A stretch of DNA of 64,000 bases, taken from the NCBI GenBank assembly GCA_029532625.1, contig JARFXM010000008.1, forward strand, positions 744,001 to 808,000, in the 5' to 3' direction. The notes under the pieces are model-generated. The model saw only the letters and a program-made list of their open reading frames with translations, was not told the origin of the DNA and did no database searches. The position numbers were made by a program, and so were the translations under genes. The stretch comes from Lomentospora prolificans. Its lineage: Eukaryota; Ascomycota; Sordariomycetes; Microascales; Microascaceae. Positions 1 to 11,851 of the stretch are shown one piece after another; positions within the stretch are counted from its first letter, which is position 1; each line of letters starts with the position of its first letter.

Positions 1-1556
1 CCAACCCATATCGCCGCAGCCGTAGCGCCACAGCCGACGAGGAACCAGCCTTGGAACCAAGCCTCTACGACGGCGGGCTCGAGGGAGGACCGTAGGGCGT
101 CGCCAACGGCGCTGCGCATCCCGCTGGGGAGATTGCTGCGGAGGAGCAGAGCGGAGGAGAAGACGTAGGTGGCCAGCGTCTGGGCGAGCAGGAGCGGAAG
201 GTTGGCGTGCGCAAGGCGGAGGACGGCGGGGGCGAAGCGGGAGATGAGAGTGAGGGTCTGGAGAACGGAGGTGAGGGAAAGCAGGAGGATGATTCCGGAG
301 AGAAGGAAGGAGATTTGGCGGGCGAGGGCGTCGCGGTCGAGACTGGGGTCGTAGTGGTTCGAGAGGAGGGAGAGGGTGCGGGTGATGGGGTCCGCGGGTG
401 TGATGTCAGATGAGGGGGAAACGAAGCGGCGCATGGTAGCGAGGAGTGTCGTGAGGATACGGAAGATGCAGTAGATGCTGAAGACGTAGTTTGGTACGGA
501 GAAGAGACGACCGGTGAGGCTCGCTGCGTGGGCTTTGGCGGCCTTTCGAGCGCGCATAGAAGAGAGGCCGGCGCCAAGGGAAGCGTACATTGTCTCGAGT
601 CCTGAAATTTCAAGCTTAAGGGACCGAATCTCGGCCTCATCACCCGACATGCCGCGAAGCGAGCCAAACATTTTGCCAACAAGCCCAATGGACGGCGCCG
701 CGGAGCTAGACTCTGCAGCCTTGTGTTCCAGAATCTGCAGCCGGTGGCGCTTCGAGATAAGCATGTCGGCGGCGGCCTCGAGCCCCGCCTCCTTCCGCGC
801 AATGTCGGCATCCGAAACGCCCCGTCGCGAAGTCGGCGACCCAAACGCATGCCACGGCGCAGAGACTGCGGCGAAACCCGAAAGGAGCGCCATAATGCAC
901 ACGCCGGCAATTCCAATCCTGTCGAGGGACGCTCGCATAACGCTGCTCTCGGAACTATCGATTTCAACACGACGAAGCGCGCCCCCCACGGACCAAAAGG
1001 TGAAGAGCCAGCCGAGGAACAACGATAGTTGAAGAATCCAGGTGAATCTCGGTGCGCGACCCTTGGCATCCCTCGAAAACGATCGCCCGCTTCCGACAAC
1101 GATGCTCATTATTTCAAGCCAGGGGGCGACGAGTACCAGGCATATCACCAAGCCTGGGACAACAAAGCTGAGAGCGAAGCTTCTAGCCCTTGGGTGAAAG
1201 ATATCGGCCACCTCTCCAACAATCAGCACGCCCAGAACGAAGGCCAATGCCACGGTCGATGAGAAGGCTAGGGCCGCGGCGCGCCGCCTTGGTGTCTTGC
1301 GCGTGTAATCAGAGTGGGCGGCCCGAAGCGCCCCAGGGGCATGTGTCGGTAATATGTAGTCGTCGCCGTCGTGCGAGGAGGGCACGAGGGCAGACAGCGC
1401 GGGGAGCACGCGGCGGTGGGCAACGATGAAAGAAAGGAAGAATACGGCGACAAACGGGACGAGGGAGATGAGGGGCGGAGGCGGCGGCTTGGCGTCGCAG
1501 GAGCCGGCCTCGGAGTGCGATGAGCACAACGAGAGGAAAAAGTCGAAGGGAAACAT
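1..1556 (-). CDS. Golgi pH regulator (GPHR / GPR89 family), 3' end cut by window edge
   Basis: A single open frame runs from the ATG at 1556 to base 1 with no stop, giving about 518 residues. Several hydrophobic segments are visible near residues 30-45, 75-100, 112-130, 150-165 and 195-215. A charged cytoplasmic loop follows, then more membrane segments in the C-terminal third. Family hallmarks are LLSGFAAVSAPW after the fifth segment, the loop with SKRHRLQILEHK, the conserved FSIYCIFRI stretch, DPITRTLSLL, and ISFLLSGIILLLSL, all matching the order in animal GPHR. Family knowledge: these multi-pass Golgi/ER membrane proteins form anion channels that set Golgi pH; the plant members are the GTG proteins. 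Fungal entries are often labelled 'abscisic acid G-protein coupled receptor', a misleading name. The protein is nearly complete; only a short C-terminal tail is missing. No intron is needed. Confidence 0.88.
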   Translation of the reverse strand, partial: MFPFDFFLSLCSSHSEAGSCDAKPPPPPLISLVPFVAVFFLSFIVAHRRVLPALSALVPSSHDGDDYILPTHAPGALRAAHSDYTRKTPRRRAAALAFSSTVALAFVLGVLIVGEVADIFHPRARSFALSFVVPGLVICLVLVAPWLEIMSIVVGSGRSFSRDAKGRAPRFTWILQLSLFLGWLFTFWSVGGALRRVEIDSSESSVMRASLDRIGIAGVCIMALLSGFAAVSAPWHAFGSPTSRRGVSDADIARKEAGLEAAADMLISKRHRLQILEHKAAESSSAAPSIGLVGKMFGSLRGMSGDEAEIRSLKLEISGLETMYASLGAGLSSMRARKAAKAHAASLTGRLFSVPNYVFSIYCIFRILTTLLATMRRFVSPSSDITPADPITRTLSLLSNHYDPSLDRDALARQISFLLSGIILLLSLTSVLQTLTLISRFAPAVLRLAHANLPLLLAQTLATYVFSSALLLRSNLPSGMRSAVGDALRSSLEPAVVEAWFQGWFLVGCGATAAAIWV

Positions 1557-3309
1557 GGTGATGGAAGGAATGATTCGGGTATCGGATGGCGGGGTCGTGT
1601 GGGAAGTCGCGTTATTGGGGCGAGGCAAGGGCCGGATCGATCAGCATTATCCAGCCCTTATCATCGAGATAAGGCGGCTGCTGCTTGGTGAAGGCCGGGA
1701 AAGATGTTCGTGCGTCGCGGGGCGGATTCTAGAAATAGATGGTTTGTCGAGGAGTGGATTGTTCAAAATAGAAAGCTGCAACATGGCAGGCCCGGCGAAA
1801 GGGTAAAGAATTGTGAGATCGTCGTTGACTGTTGGGATGTTGATGACGAGTACAGTGGGCTAGTCTGGGTCTCCCATGCATGGAATTGGATCGATTGATG
1901 CGTCCGCGCTTGTCAGTCAGTCGTCAGTATGGTACAGTCATACTAGTCGTCAAACTGCCCCAACCCTTCGTGTTCCAATTACTGCATCCATTTCGTTCAA
2001 TGGAGGTTTCACCGTTGCGGGAGATGCACCGCCCCACCCATGGCTAGCCAAGGAGTGCCAGGCTTTGTTGATTGGCTCCCTCGGACCTGTCAACACCCGT
2101 CCCTTCAGGGCACAACCGCCCATGCCCATCATTGATGATGTAACTGACCCTCATCGAGCCTGGCGTTGTTCAGGCGCACCCAGACTACCCATCATGGGAA
2201 GGAATCGTTCGATTGACTGGCTCTTGCTTTATCGGTGATCAGTGATGGGGTTTCTTTTCGCCTTCTTCACCTTCAGGAATAGCGCTGCTAAATAGAAGAT
2301 TCTGACTATTTTATATTTTTGTTCTATCACTCTTAGAGCACTCTACTAATCGTCCAAGTGTCTTCTATCGTCTAGCCAGCTTCCTGGCCTCCAGCGCCTG
2401 GCTTAAAGTCGAACCACAAAACTGGGACCGAGTCAGTCCATGTGGACGAAGGCAGGTACCTAAAGTCGGTACTACACCAAGGTGTCGAGGGTTCCGAGAA
2501 TGGCACCCACCTGCCAGCCAAAAGCGGCACTTCTGACACCTCCCCCGAGTTTTATTTTGGAATCTGTGAATGGATCATGATTTTTTCAGGTACCCCAACC
2601 CGTGGTACAGCCGAATGGAGAAACCCGTGCTTTTAGTCACAAGACTCCGCCCTGGATCATCCTGTTTTACTCGCTGAGCGAACCATATGTCCTCGTATAA
2701 CAACAGCCTGATTATTATTGAGGAGCGAATTAACGCCGAATGCCGAAGCAAGCTACCTTCCAATCCCGGCGCTGCGGCATCGCCTCTCATCGGGCGACGG
2801 GATGGGAGATGTCAATGGACCGAGATGGGTTACGGTCTTCACAGCTGGCTACGTGCATGGGCGAGGGATGGGACAGCGGCGAAAAAAGAGACGGGGGAAG
2901 TACACCCTTCTGGATATTGTCTTCTTACCCCAGGTATCATCATCCTGTATAGTAGGTTCTCATCTAGAACTCGGACCGCCAGAGTAGAAAGGAAATACTA
3001 AGAATACAAGCAAAACGCTTTCAAGATTTGTCTGTGTCGAAAAATAGGGAGAAAAAAAAAAAGAAGAGGCAGTAAACGGACTCCAAGCATTCCGGCGGCC
3101 ATGGCCGATAATCGCAACACACTTGGCACTAGAGCATTTGGCCCATCCAGGGTGCTCGCCGATCCTTGACTCGCGGTTGCCCGCTAGTATCCTCCCCTGG
3201 ACGGCGTTCCAGTCTATGGCATAGCATACAGGCCGTTTAGAGGCGACAAAGTAGAACAGAGGGCAGAGAGGCGGGAAAAGGGAAAAGAATACCACCCAGA
3301 GGAGAAGGC
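1557..3309. other. Intergenic region, GPHR promoter side and stress-protein 3' flank
   Basis: No open frame here has coding character or a recognisable domain. The DNA holds the upstream region of GPHR (start 1556, minus strand) and the 3' flank of the universal stress protein. Between 2450 and 2610 the palindrome GTAC occurs four times, echoing the denser cluster near 6.9 kb. A short A-run lies at about 3051-3062. Confidence 0.6.
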
Positions 3310-6025
3310 TTAAGAGCCATCCTCGTCCTCCAACTCTCCTGTGTTCCGTTTCTTTAGCGCCGCTGCTTCGCCGACTTCCATCTTGTGGAGTTTCTCCTTC
3401 TTAACAGGATCTGGAACCTGAGGCGGCCCACCGGGTCGTAGATCGTGAGTATCCTCATCGTCGTCGTCGTCATCGTCATCCTCCCCTCCACTATCGGCTC
3501 CACTTTCGTTTCCACCAGTCTTCTCCGCATGAGCGTCCATGTTACTCGTTATAGAATCCCCAGAACCCTCAGTTAAGACGATAGATGGCCGGCTTGAAGA
3601 ATAGGGTTTGAGCGCAATTCCCTTAATAGTCGGGTCGAATTCGGCCGGCAGAGCCAACGCTTTAGCGACTTGGCTCGCCTCATCAGCCGACGACAACTGT
3701 GTCGCCGTCGCTAGCATTACTGTGTCATCCATAATATCGGATTCGTGGATACCGTTTGTTGCAGCTAATATTTGACCGTACGATGCTCGATTGGGGTCGC
3801 GGGAGCGCTTGTCCTTCTTTTTCTGTCGAACCTCTTCGGGTCGGACGACGACTACAGGAATAGGGGACCTTTCCAGACAGTACTTGGAGAAACTGTGCCT
3901 CGTGTTCCACATGCCCTGCATACCCTGATTCGATTTGCCCTTGGTTCCAACGACAAGCATGGACGGCAAGTGGACGTTAACCTAGAACGCCTTACAGTCA
4001 GCACCTCAGCTTACGCGGAGAAAAGAGATCCCGCCCATTCTACGATAGCACTAGGGGTAACTCGTCCTCACGAACGCCCCGGTGACCGTTTCGGGAGTAA
4101 TACATACCATAGTGTCAAAGGTGTGCCCGAGTCGGCCAAACTGGTATTCAAGGATGATGCAGATAGCCTTATCAAGTTTGTTTTTTTTGATGATGGATTG
4201 CATTAACTGTTTCGCACTTTGTTTATACGCGGCATTTTGACTGTGCTTGACGTCTTTTTCAATCACGCGCACGCATACCACGGTGTCGTGGTCGTCGACC
4301 ATTGACGTCAGGAGCCACTCCAGAGCCTCCTCCGAGTACTTGTTCTCGTCGACTCCGACCATGAAGGTCTTTGACCGTCGCTCGGCGTGGAAGCCATTAT
4401 GCCTAGCGGACAACGTGATGCCTGGATTTTTGGGAATATCTGGATTGATGGTGTCAAAGGCGACGTGGGAGTGGAATCTGCCGCCAAGCGTGTCAGTATT
4501 AGACAGGGCTGAGGTAACCATTTTGGGGAGCGAGTGGCACTGCAAGACGGAGTTTTGTGTGATTGCGACTGATTGCGCGCAAACAAGCGGGGTGGAGGGG
4601 CTGGTCAGTGATTATAACAGCTGGGCCCGGGGGGGGATGAGGCGATGATTCACGATGGTAACAATAATCAAGCACATGCAACAAAAACGCCAGGGAAAGG
4701 TTTGGTCTCGGGGCTGTGGTTCCAAATAGGACTAGTTGGAACAGGGAGGGGACTGGGAGTGCCAGAAAATATAATGGGGAAATAGAAGCAGTGGTGTTTA
4801 GACGACGTCAAATCCTCCAGCGTCGAAGCTCCTCTGTACTTTGTGTGGTGCGCTGCACTTGTGCGGCCAAAACTACCCTGACGCTCTGGCCCAGCTCCGA
4901 ACCAAGAAGTAGTGGCGTGAGATGACCACCTGACAATTAGGGAGGCGACAGCAGGAATTATAGGCAGTAGGAACCACCGAAAGGGGGGAAGAGCACGGCT
5001 TCGGCTCGATAATTGAAGAACCTGACAAGTCGGAATGCGATCGGCTCTCAATGCACCATAGCGAATCGATGCGATGCGACGAAAGAGGGAAGGGTCACAG
5101 GGCAGGGAGGATTAGGCGGGGCTAAATCCAACTCCCGAGATTTCAGAACTAAAGAACCCGACTCAGCCCCCAACCGCCCGGCGGCCGAGATTGTCAAGCT
5201 TTAGCAACAATCACCATCTTTGCTCACTTCTCACTTGAGACCCAAAGCATCCCGAGCTGGCAGCAAGATGCCTAGCAATCGTATCCGTCCAGACACCGAA
5301 GTCAGAGACTAGCAGCGCGATGCCAACGAGCAAATGAATCAACAGCATCAATGGCATTCAGCGCGCGGGGTCACTCCCGAGAGAATCAGGAGAGGGGACG
5401 CTGGAGACAACTATTGTGGCTGTTGATGATACGGCCTAATCCTTGCTTTTCGCGTACGGTCGGTCACTGGCAAAACACAAGAGCGTTTGAGGGCTAAAAA
5501 AAGGCCGCGCAAACGACACCATCGGCATGCACAAAGCACGGTATGCACACCCGATTAAACCAAACAAGGAACGGCGCGGTGCCAACGAACTTACTTTGAG
5601 TGTGGGGGGCTAGCATTCCGAATTCTACTGCCCGTAATTCCTCTACACCTCCCCTGGGGAAGCCCCGGATGCTGGGGCGTTTCGAAGCGGAGGGAGGAGG
5701 CTGTTGAACTTCGACGTGATGCAGATTCAATGCCGGGGACCTCAGCGAACTTGACCGAGTTCCTTCGCCTTTCTGATATGGATGGAGAGCTTGCCCCGTC
5801 ACCGTCCACGGCAGGTTGAACCGGTTCGGTGTTCTCGTATGTAGTCGACAGGTTCGGCTCAGAGTTGGGCTCAGGTTCGGAAATCTTCTGGTCTGCTGGG
5901 AGGGCTGTAGTGGTCAAGAGGTCGTCGGGCGCGCCAGAAGTTCGTAGGGCGGAATTGGGTTTAACAGGTTCTGGACTGGTGGTATCTGCTGGGTCTGCCA
6001 TCGATGTTGAGGCGGAGCCAGACAT
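3310..6025 (-). CDS. Universal stress protein (USP) family, N-terminal exon inferred
   Basis: The USP domain is clear: FMVGVDENKYSEEALEWLL is followed by VVCVRVIEKDVK, then the nucleotide-binding signature MLVVGTKGKSNQG, and VVVVRPEEV at the domain end. Exons 4108-4600 and 3310-3981 flank a 126-bp intron (3982-4107; donor GTATGT, acceptor TTCTAG) that joins DTM to VNVHLPSML in frame. The C-terminal tail is disordered and acidic, with an aspartate run. The upstream exon 5595-6025 starts at ATG 6025 and is Ser/Pro-rich with RRRNSVKFAE. It ends in a strong GTAAGT donor at 5594 and joins in phase to an acceptor at 4601, giving 531 residues but requiring a 994-bp intron. The alternative is a start at the in-frame ATG 4521, giving a shorter protein. 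USPs bind ATP or nucleotides and act in stress responses; the specific role here is unknown. Confidence 0.75.
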
Positions 6026-9000
6026 CGAACAGGGTCAGCAGCGCGTCGTTGGTGATGTGCAAGCGCGGATGAGTTATGGGACGGATCGCAGCGATATTCG
6101 GCTCGAGAGTCGTCGGTGCGGATGAAATCAGGGTTTGTTCTGATGCCAAACTTGCTGGCTCCCGTCGCCTCAAATGGAGACTAGAACAGGCAAAGCGGAC
6201 GCTGTGGGCATGAATGGGAAAAGGCTTATTTGATCTGGCCACTGATGGGTCTGAGGAAGGAGTGGGTATGTCGGCCGAAGTCAAATGGGCCCACAAGCAA
6301 GAGGTGCGTTAACAACCCCAAGTTGCAAAGTGGGTCGAGATATCAGCGTCTCATTCCAAAAAAGATCTTTTTAAGAGGCCACGGGTTCGACGAGGAGGAG
6401 AATGGTTCGATACGTAAGGAGTCGTAATATGCAGTGCAGACGCAGCTCTGGCCTAGCTTTCGAGCTTTGTTTCGGCTAGACAAAGATGGAGGGACAAGAA
6501 AAAAATTAGAAGTAGCGAACCGACAGACTGGGTTCAGGAAGGTCAGAAGAAACAGAAGGCCTCGGGCGATTAACAAAAATTCTACCCGCTCTAATTTCTC
6601 TATCGTCCGTATCCTTCCACAGAAAGAACACGTTGGGAAGAGGCAGAATGCGAAGATGGCAACGAGGAAGGAAGGTGCCTGACCAGGAAGGAGCTGGGTC
6701 TTCGGTGACAAGAATCCGCGCCTTCTCAATTTCAAGCTGACTGGGCGAGGCGCAACCTCTCGAGCGGGATGTTACAAGCCAAGATAGCTCAGAACTGTTT
6801 CGCACTGAGCACCTCTTGACTACCCCAGTACCTTGGTACAGCGCCGCAGATAGCTGGCGGATGACGAAGTTCGTTCGTTATTAGAGTACTAAGGTACCGC
6901 ATGCAAGATAACCTCGAGATCTGATACAGATGGTGTGAACGTTGGGCTGCGCCATGTAGCGGTTAGTACAGCACTGAATTCTTACTCTTCCAGGGTCCTT
7001 GCAAATTTTGTAGACTATACCGCTCCTAGTACCGGTATGTAGAGTTTGTTCCGAGTACCAGGTACGCACAACGTCTTTCTTTGGTCAGTGGACAAGTACT
7101 TGAGACTACGGGGGACAAACTGCAGATACTTCACTACCATCCAATAGTGACATGCACATGTTCGGAACAACTCACAATTGTCAACTTGAGAGCTTCAGCA
7201 AATAGAGAGGAAAGGCGCAAGTAACCCCAGAACAGAAGAAACACCCCGTTGAGTTGCCAGGCCAGTGCTGCCTAATAAACCGAAGAACGGCAACAGCACA
7301 TTTGAAATTGCTTTTATCGGTGTCGCGTAACAAAATCGGCCAAAAGCTGATTCCATGGGTCGCCGTCATGTAGTTTACGAGTTGTACGCGCAACCTCCCG
7401 TGACAGGGTACTCCAACTGGGCAGGGTCCTGTTACTCATATGATATTGTGACGACCGCACGAGGGATGTTAACGCCGTCACGCCGCCACATAATACCAAT
7501 TCGCCAGGCCCAAGCACTGTATCCCCCATTGAAGAATACCATACAGTTGGCTGGCCCTCCGTTTAAGCCTCCTTGGCCCCTCAAGCAAGCGAAGAATTCC
7601 GAAAATGAAGATGACGAATAAACATCAGCAACAAAAGAAGACTCCATGCCGGTCGGTGACCTAGCGATGTCTGTCAACGCGTTTCAGAGGACTCAGAGCC
7701 GGCAAGGAGCCACTTCATCTCTCCGGGAGGCCGCCAACGCAGCAGGGAGCGGGCAATGCTCCAATCTGGCCTCGGCCCTAGCACCTGGAACACAAACGTC
7801 CTCCCTCTCTATCACTCCCGCTTCGTCATCTCCAATCACAAATTGTTGCCAAGCCATGGCCAAGACTTGACTCGAGGGGCTCTAGTGGGGGAGGGCCCCA
7901 GCTTCCCGCCAATCTGTGACTGTTTCTTTCTACAGGCTGGCTGGACAATTCTCTCACTTCTCAGGCAGCTCCTGTCTTGGACACAAACGAGGGAACAGCA
8001 GAGGTCGTCGACACCGCCGACTTAGGCAGGGGCCCAAGCTCCTCGCGTTCTGTAAGGGAATCGAGCCAGCAGTATCCAATCCCAGACAGCAGGTCCAACC
8101 TAACAGCCGATGACGGCTAGTTCATTGGCCAAGTCTTCCCATGCAGGGCCGTGTGAACCTGCGGTCCTTAAGATGAGAGAAAGGAAAGGAAAAGGAAGGG
8201 AAACAACTGCTAACCCAGCCACGGAATGGAACACCTGCTTTTTTTTTTCTCTGGCTTCTTTATCTTCACCGCCACTAACATCATCTTCAGCATCGGAAGC
8301 TTGGCTCGCCCCGGTTAGCTTCGCATCCTCCCTCAATTACTCTCTCTGCAATCCAGTTAAAGTGGTCCACATCCATCCCCGGTGCTCACTCTCGCATGCG
8401 CAGGTATCAGTGGGCTCGATTCTCAAGCCCGGCTTCCGGTCGTGGCGGTCCCCCCCGCCTCCCCCTTCCTTCCTTCCGGCAGGCCCCGTGTAAGAAACGG
8501 GGAGCCTTCCCTATTAGGAGGGAATCGTGGCCAAGCCGGGAACTGGCACTTTGGTGACAAGGCGAGCCAAGACTCAATCCCCACTACGAGAATAAGAAAA
8601 TAGCCATCCCGCCAGGCCGTCCACGTAACACCTACAAGGCCGTCCGAAACCCAAGTCGCCCACGCCAACGGGACAGGTTTAAGTTTCTTGGCCACTCGCA
8701 GCGCTCCGTGACAACACCACCAGCTCCTCATTTTCTAGGGATACAGGTCGATGACTTTTCAATCCCGGCAGTAACAAGCGGGTTACCATTTTACTGTACT
8801 ACCTGCGACACCGCAGTAGAATATGACTCGTCGAAAAGAGCAGCAGGAGGCAGCAGAGTGGGAAATTGTGCGTGGTCGGCGCACTTGGCCTCCCTCCCTC
8901 CCTCTCTTACGGTCAGCTCTCCGCCGCGCTCACTCGCTGCCCCACCATCGCTCATTCTCCCGTCACTTGGCTCTGCAAAGACATCGCGCTCTCCAGCCGT

Positions 9001-9580
9001 CTGCGCGCTTGGCATGCAACCATTGTTCGCACTGAGAGAGCTCTTCAGCATTTTATTGGGCCTAGTGAGCCTAACCACGAGGGCAAGTGCCGTCAAAGTG
9101 CCACCAGATGGAGGGGACAACGATAATGCTTTGCCGGTATATTTGAGGCCGAATGGCTTTGTGGGCACACGATGTCCGATCAACAACTGGACGATTAAGT
9201 CTTGGCATTGAATAACCCCCGATTCCTAGTTTACGACGGAAATCCCTCCCGAATGTGTACAAATGGCCTCCTAATGAGCTCTTGGCTGACGTGTGGTTGC
9301 CATAATCTACCGACTTTAACCCACCATGGCCAAGTAATAGCAAAAAGATGGTCTCGTCTCAAGTGCCTTATTCCGTACTTTTTATTCCTCCGATTTCCAG
9401 TCCTCCTTCATACAAACGTATCAAGGATCTAAATGACCGAATCAAATCCTGGACTCCGAGACGCCAACTTCATGCTTCATCAAAAAGGTCGAAACCAACT
9501 CCTACAGCTCTAGGCTGTCACCTTCTTCACTCTGTAGTTGGTAGCACCTTGATAGACATCTTCCCCATACTCGTCTATAT
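6026..9580. other. Long intergenic region (3.5 kb) without recognisable genes
   Basis: I see no conserved protein, tRNA or transposon signature. Open frames here are short, low in coding character and have no family motifs. The stretch contains a GTAC palindrome cluster (6828-7099) and pyrimidine-rich blocks around 8440-8480 and 8880-8960. It separates the universal stress protein promoter from the eIF3l 3' end. A lineage-specific small gene or long non-coding RNA cannot be excluded. Confidence 0.55.
6828..7099. repeat. Cluster of nine GTAC palindromes
   Basis: The self-complementary tetramer GTAC occurs nine times in 272 bp, often as (A/G)GTAC(C/T), where about one would be expected by chance. 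Several copies are embedded in longer palindromes such as AAGTACTT and ACCAGGTAC. The same motif appears four times at 2450-2610. Function is unknown. Confidence 0.6.
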
Positions 9581-11174
9581 TTAGTTGTATGTCCTGGAGA
9601 GGTTGCGGAGATACCAGTCTACCAGCTTCCTTCCAACCTTGGCTTCCGAGATGTGGATGAGGTCCTGTTATACCATGTTTAGCTCTACGAAATCGGGACG
9701 TTGCGTTTGATGATGTCTCAATACTTACACCCTGCATGGCATAGTCGAGGTCGCTCACGTTGACCAAGTCACCATCCAACAAGCTGGCGTCATTCCAGCG
9801 AAGCTGCTTGGTTCGTTGCTTGTTGACAAGAAGCCAGGATCGAAGCTCGTCGGGCTTAACATCGAGGAAACCTGAGAGCTTGTTCAAGTCCATAGTGGTG
9901 TAGAGGCGAAGGTAGGACTTGACGGTGGGGCTCCACATGTTGCTCTTGACCTCCTCCATGAAGATGGCCAAGTGGTGCTCGATAGGGTCAATGTTAGACT
10001 CCGGCTTGTCGAAATCCGGAGGCACAGGGGAGATGAACTTGGGACAGGCAGTCCTGAAGAGCTCCTCAAAGATGGGGAGGGACTCGGGGCCACCACGCTG
10101 AAGCTTGAGGAGCTGGTCTCCGTACTTCTCACGGAGAGCGGTGTGGATAGTATCGTCGAGGCGAGTAGGATGGAAGGCGACGCAGATGGCAATAAGAGCG
10201 TACATCTGCTCGTTCTTTTTGGTGATGGAATCGTACTGAGCGTTCTTGTGGAAGTTTTTGGTACGAGACACGTAGATAAGAATGTGGCTGAACATTCGGA
10301 TAGCGTCGGCGTAGCGACGCATCATCATGTAGGAGAAGCCGACATAGTAGTATGTCGTGAAGTGAGCAGCCATAACCCTAGCAAACATGGCCTTCTTGTT
10401 GAGCTCTATGTCATCGAGGGTCTTGAGGGCAAGACCGAAATCACCCAACAAACAGTGAACGCGAAGGAGGCCGATGATGGAGAAATAACCCAACATCTTA
10501 TACATGTTCTTGGAGCCATACTCGCCGGCAAACAGGGCGGGGTCCTCGTTACGTTTCATGGCGGCGAGTTGCTCGGTGATCTGGGATCGTTGGATAAGGG
10601 AGTAGAGAACGTTGAGAACACTGTAGCAGCCCCAGGTGTTTGGATTCTCACGGAGAAGTTGAAGCTCCTCTTCATTCGAAGACGACGCTTGCCTAGCAAT
10701 TCGCATACGGTAAGAAGAGAAGGAGTTGAACTGGTAGATGAACTCGTCGATAACATCCCACGCCCAATAGTACTATATGTACCCTTGATGTTAGCCAAGC
10801 GTTACCCTCCGACTCGAATCCGTCATATTGTTTGCAAAGCCCAAAGTGAGGGAGGAACATTAACTAACCGAAGGGGGCTCGAGGTCGACGGGACCCTCGG
10901 AGTTGAGAATGAAATGGAAGAGCGAGCAGTAGGCATCATAGCTCTGAAACTTTACATCGAGGGGGGCAGAGTAGTCAAGGGGTTGGGCGGCAGCGGCGAG
11001 GCGGGCCTGGATATCATCAGGCTGCTGGGTCATACCAACAGAGGCCTGATCAATATCGTCAAGACCATCTTCGTACTGTTGCTGCTGCTCTTTGTACTCG
11101 GCGACGAGAACTTCCTCCTCAACGTCACTGTCATCGTCGCGTGCGCGGGGCGCACCGTTGGCGTAGGAACTCAT
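9581..11174 (-). CDS. Eukaryotic translation initiation factor 3 subunit L
   Basis: eIF3l is a PCI-domain subunit of the eIF3 complex that helps recruit the 40S ribosome in the cytoplasm. Exons are 10869-11174, 9729-10772 and 9581-9664, giving 477 residues, the usual size for fungi. The ATG at 11174 opens an acidic N-terminus (DDDSDVEEEV). Intron 10773-10868 (donor GTTAGT) joins LEPPS to YYWAWDVIDEFIYQF. Intron 9665-9728 (donor GTAAGT after MQG) restores the conserved end DLIHISEAKVGRKLVDWYL and the stop at 9581-9583; reading through it gives a false tail. Hallmarks include NTWGCYSVLNVLYSLIQRSQ, MLGYFSIIGLLRVHCLLGD and VKSYLRLYTTMDLNKLSGF, the last in the PCI/winged-helix region. It is transcribed divergently from EFL1. 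Confidence 0.96.
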
Positions 11175-11851
11175 GATCGCGGGTATATCGGAGAAGGATC
11201 GATGCTCCTGCCTTTTTTTTCGAATCAAATTCGATGAAAATCGAGGGTGCGAAGCGAGGTGTCTTGGCTTCGGTGGCTCGACTGCTTCTTCGTGTCGTGG
11301 GCGATACAACGGGCGGGGTGGATTTTGTGTGAATAATTTTTCTTTCCCTCGATTGTGGGCTCCAGTCAGGTTCAACGGCCCGTTATTCAGGTTGTTGGGC
11401 TTTAATGCATGATTTATGCGAAAATGCGGGGCATATGCCACTTTCGAGAATAGCGGGGTCTCTTGCCAGAAGCAGGAACGCCAGACCTACCTTCTAGAAC
11501 GGCTCTATGGCGAGGCAATACAGCGATGATTCATAATATATCATGCATGGAGGTCTATCGAATCCATCAATGGCAAGAGGTTTCAACAGGTTCTTCTAGG
11601 CTTCCTCTTCTGCCTGTTTCGAACAAATCGGCTCCTCAAGTTAATGGTGGGATGATCATGGTGGCTTTGTCAACTCAGATTTTTATGGCGGGGTACTTTT
11701 CGGCCACCGAATGACTCGAACGATGAATTCTTGAACTGTGAGCATTCGAGCCGGACTTCATTCAACAAATAGATCTTCTATACCCTGTCTACCATTCGCA
11801 TCTTGTATTTCCGAGCCTCTCATTCTCGTTTTCACAATTCATTTGCCCAAA
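11175..11851. promoter_or_regulatory. Shared divergent promoter of eIF3l and EFL1
   Basis: These 677 bp lie between two start codons pointing away from each other. No coding frame of note is present. The region must hold both 5' leaders and both core promoters, so co-regulation of the two translation genes is plausible but not shown by any motif I can name. Confidence 0.6.

Noticed and set aside
65..1099. 344-codon minus-strand frame
   Set aside because: Out-of-frame shadow of GPHR; Ser/Pro/Arg-rich nonsense composition, whereas the GPHR frame carries conserved membrane segments.
6385..6400. tRNA B-box-like GGTTCGA sequence
   Set aside because: No matching A box, acceptor stem or anticodon arm; other GGTTCGA occurrences are inside protein-coding genes.
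9972..11237. 421-codon plus-strand open frame antisense to eIF3l
   Set aside because: It overlaps conserved eIF3l exons and an intron, shows no known domain, and long antisense frames are expected opposite GC-biased coding DNA.
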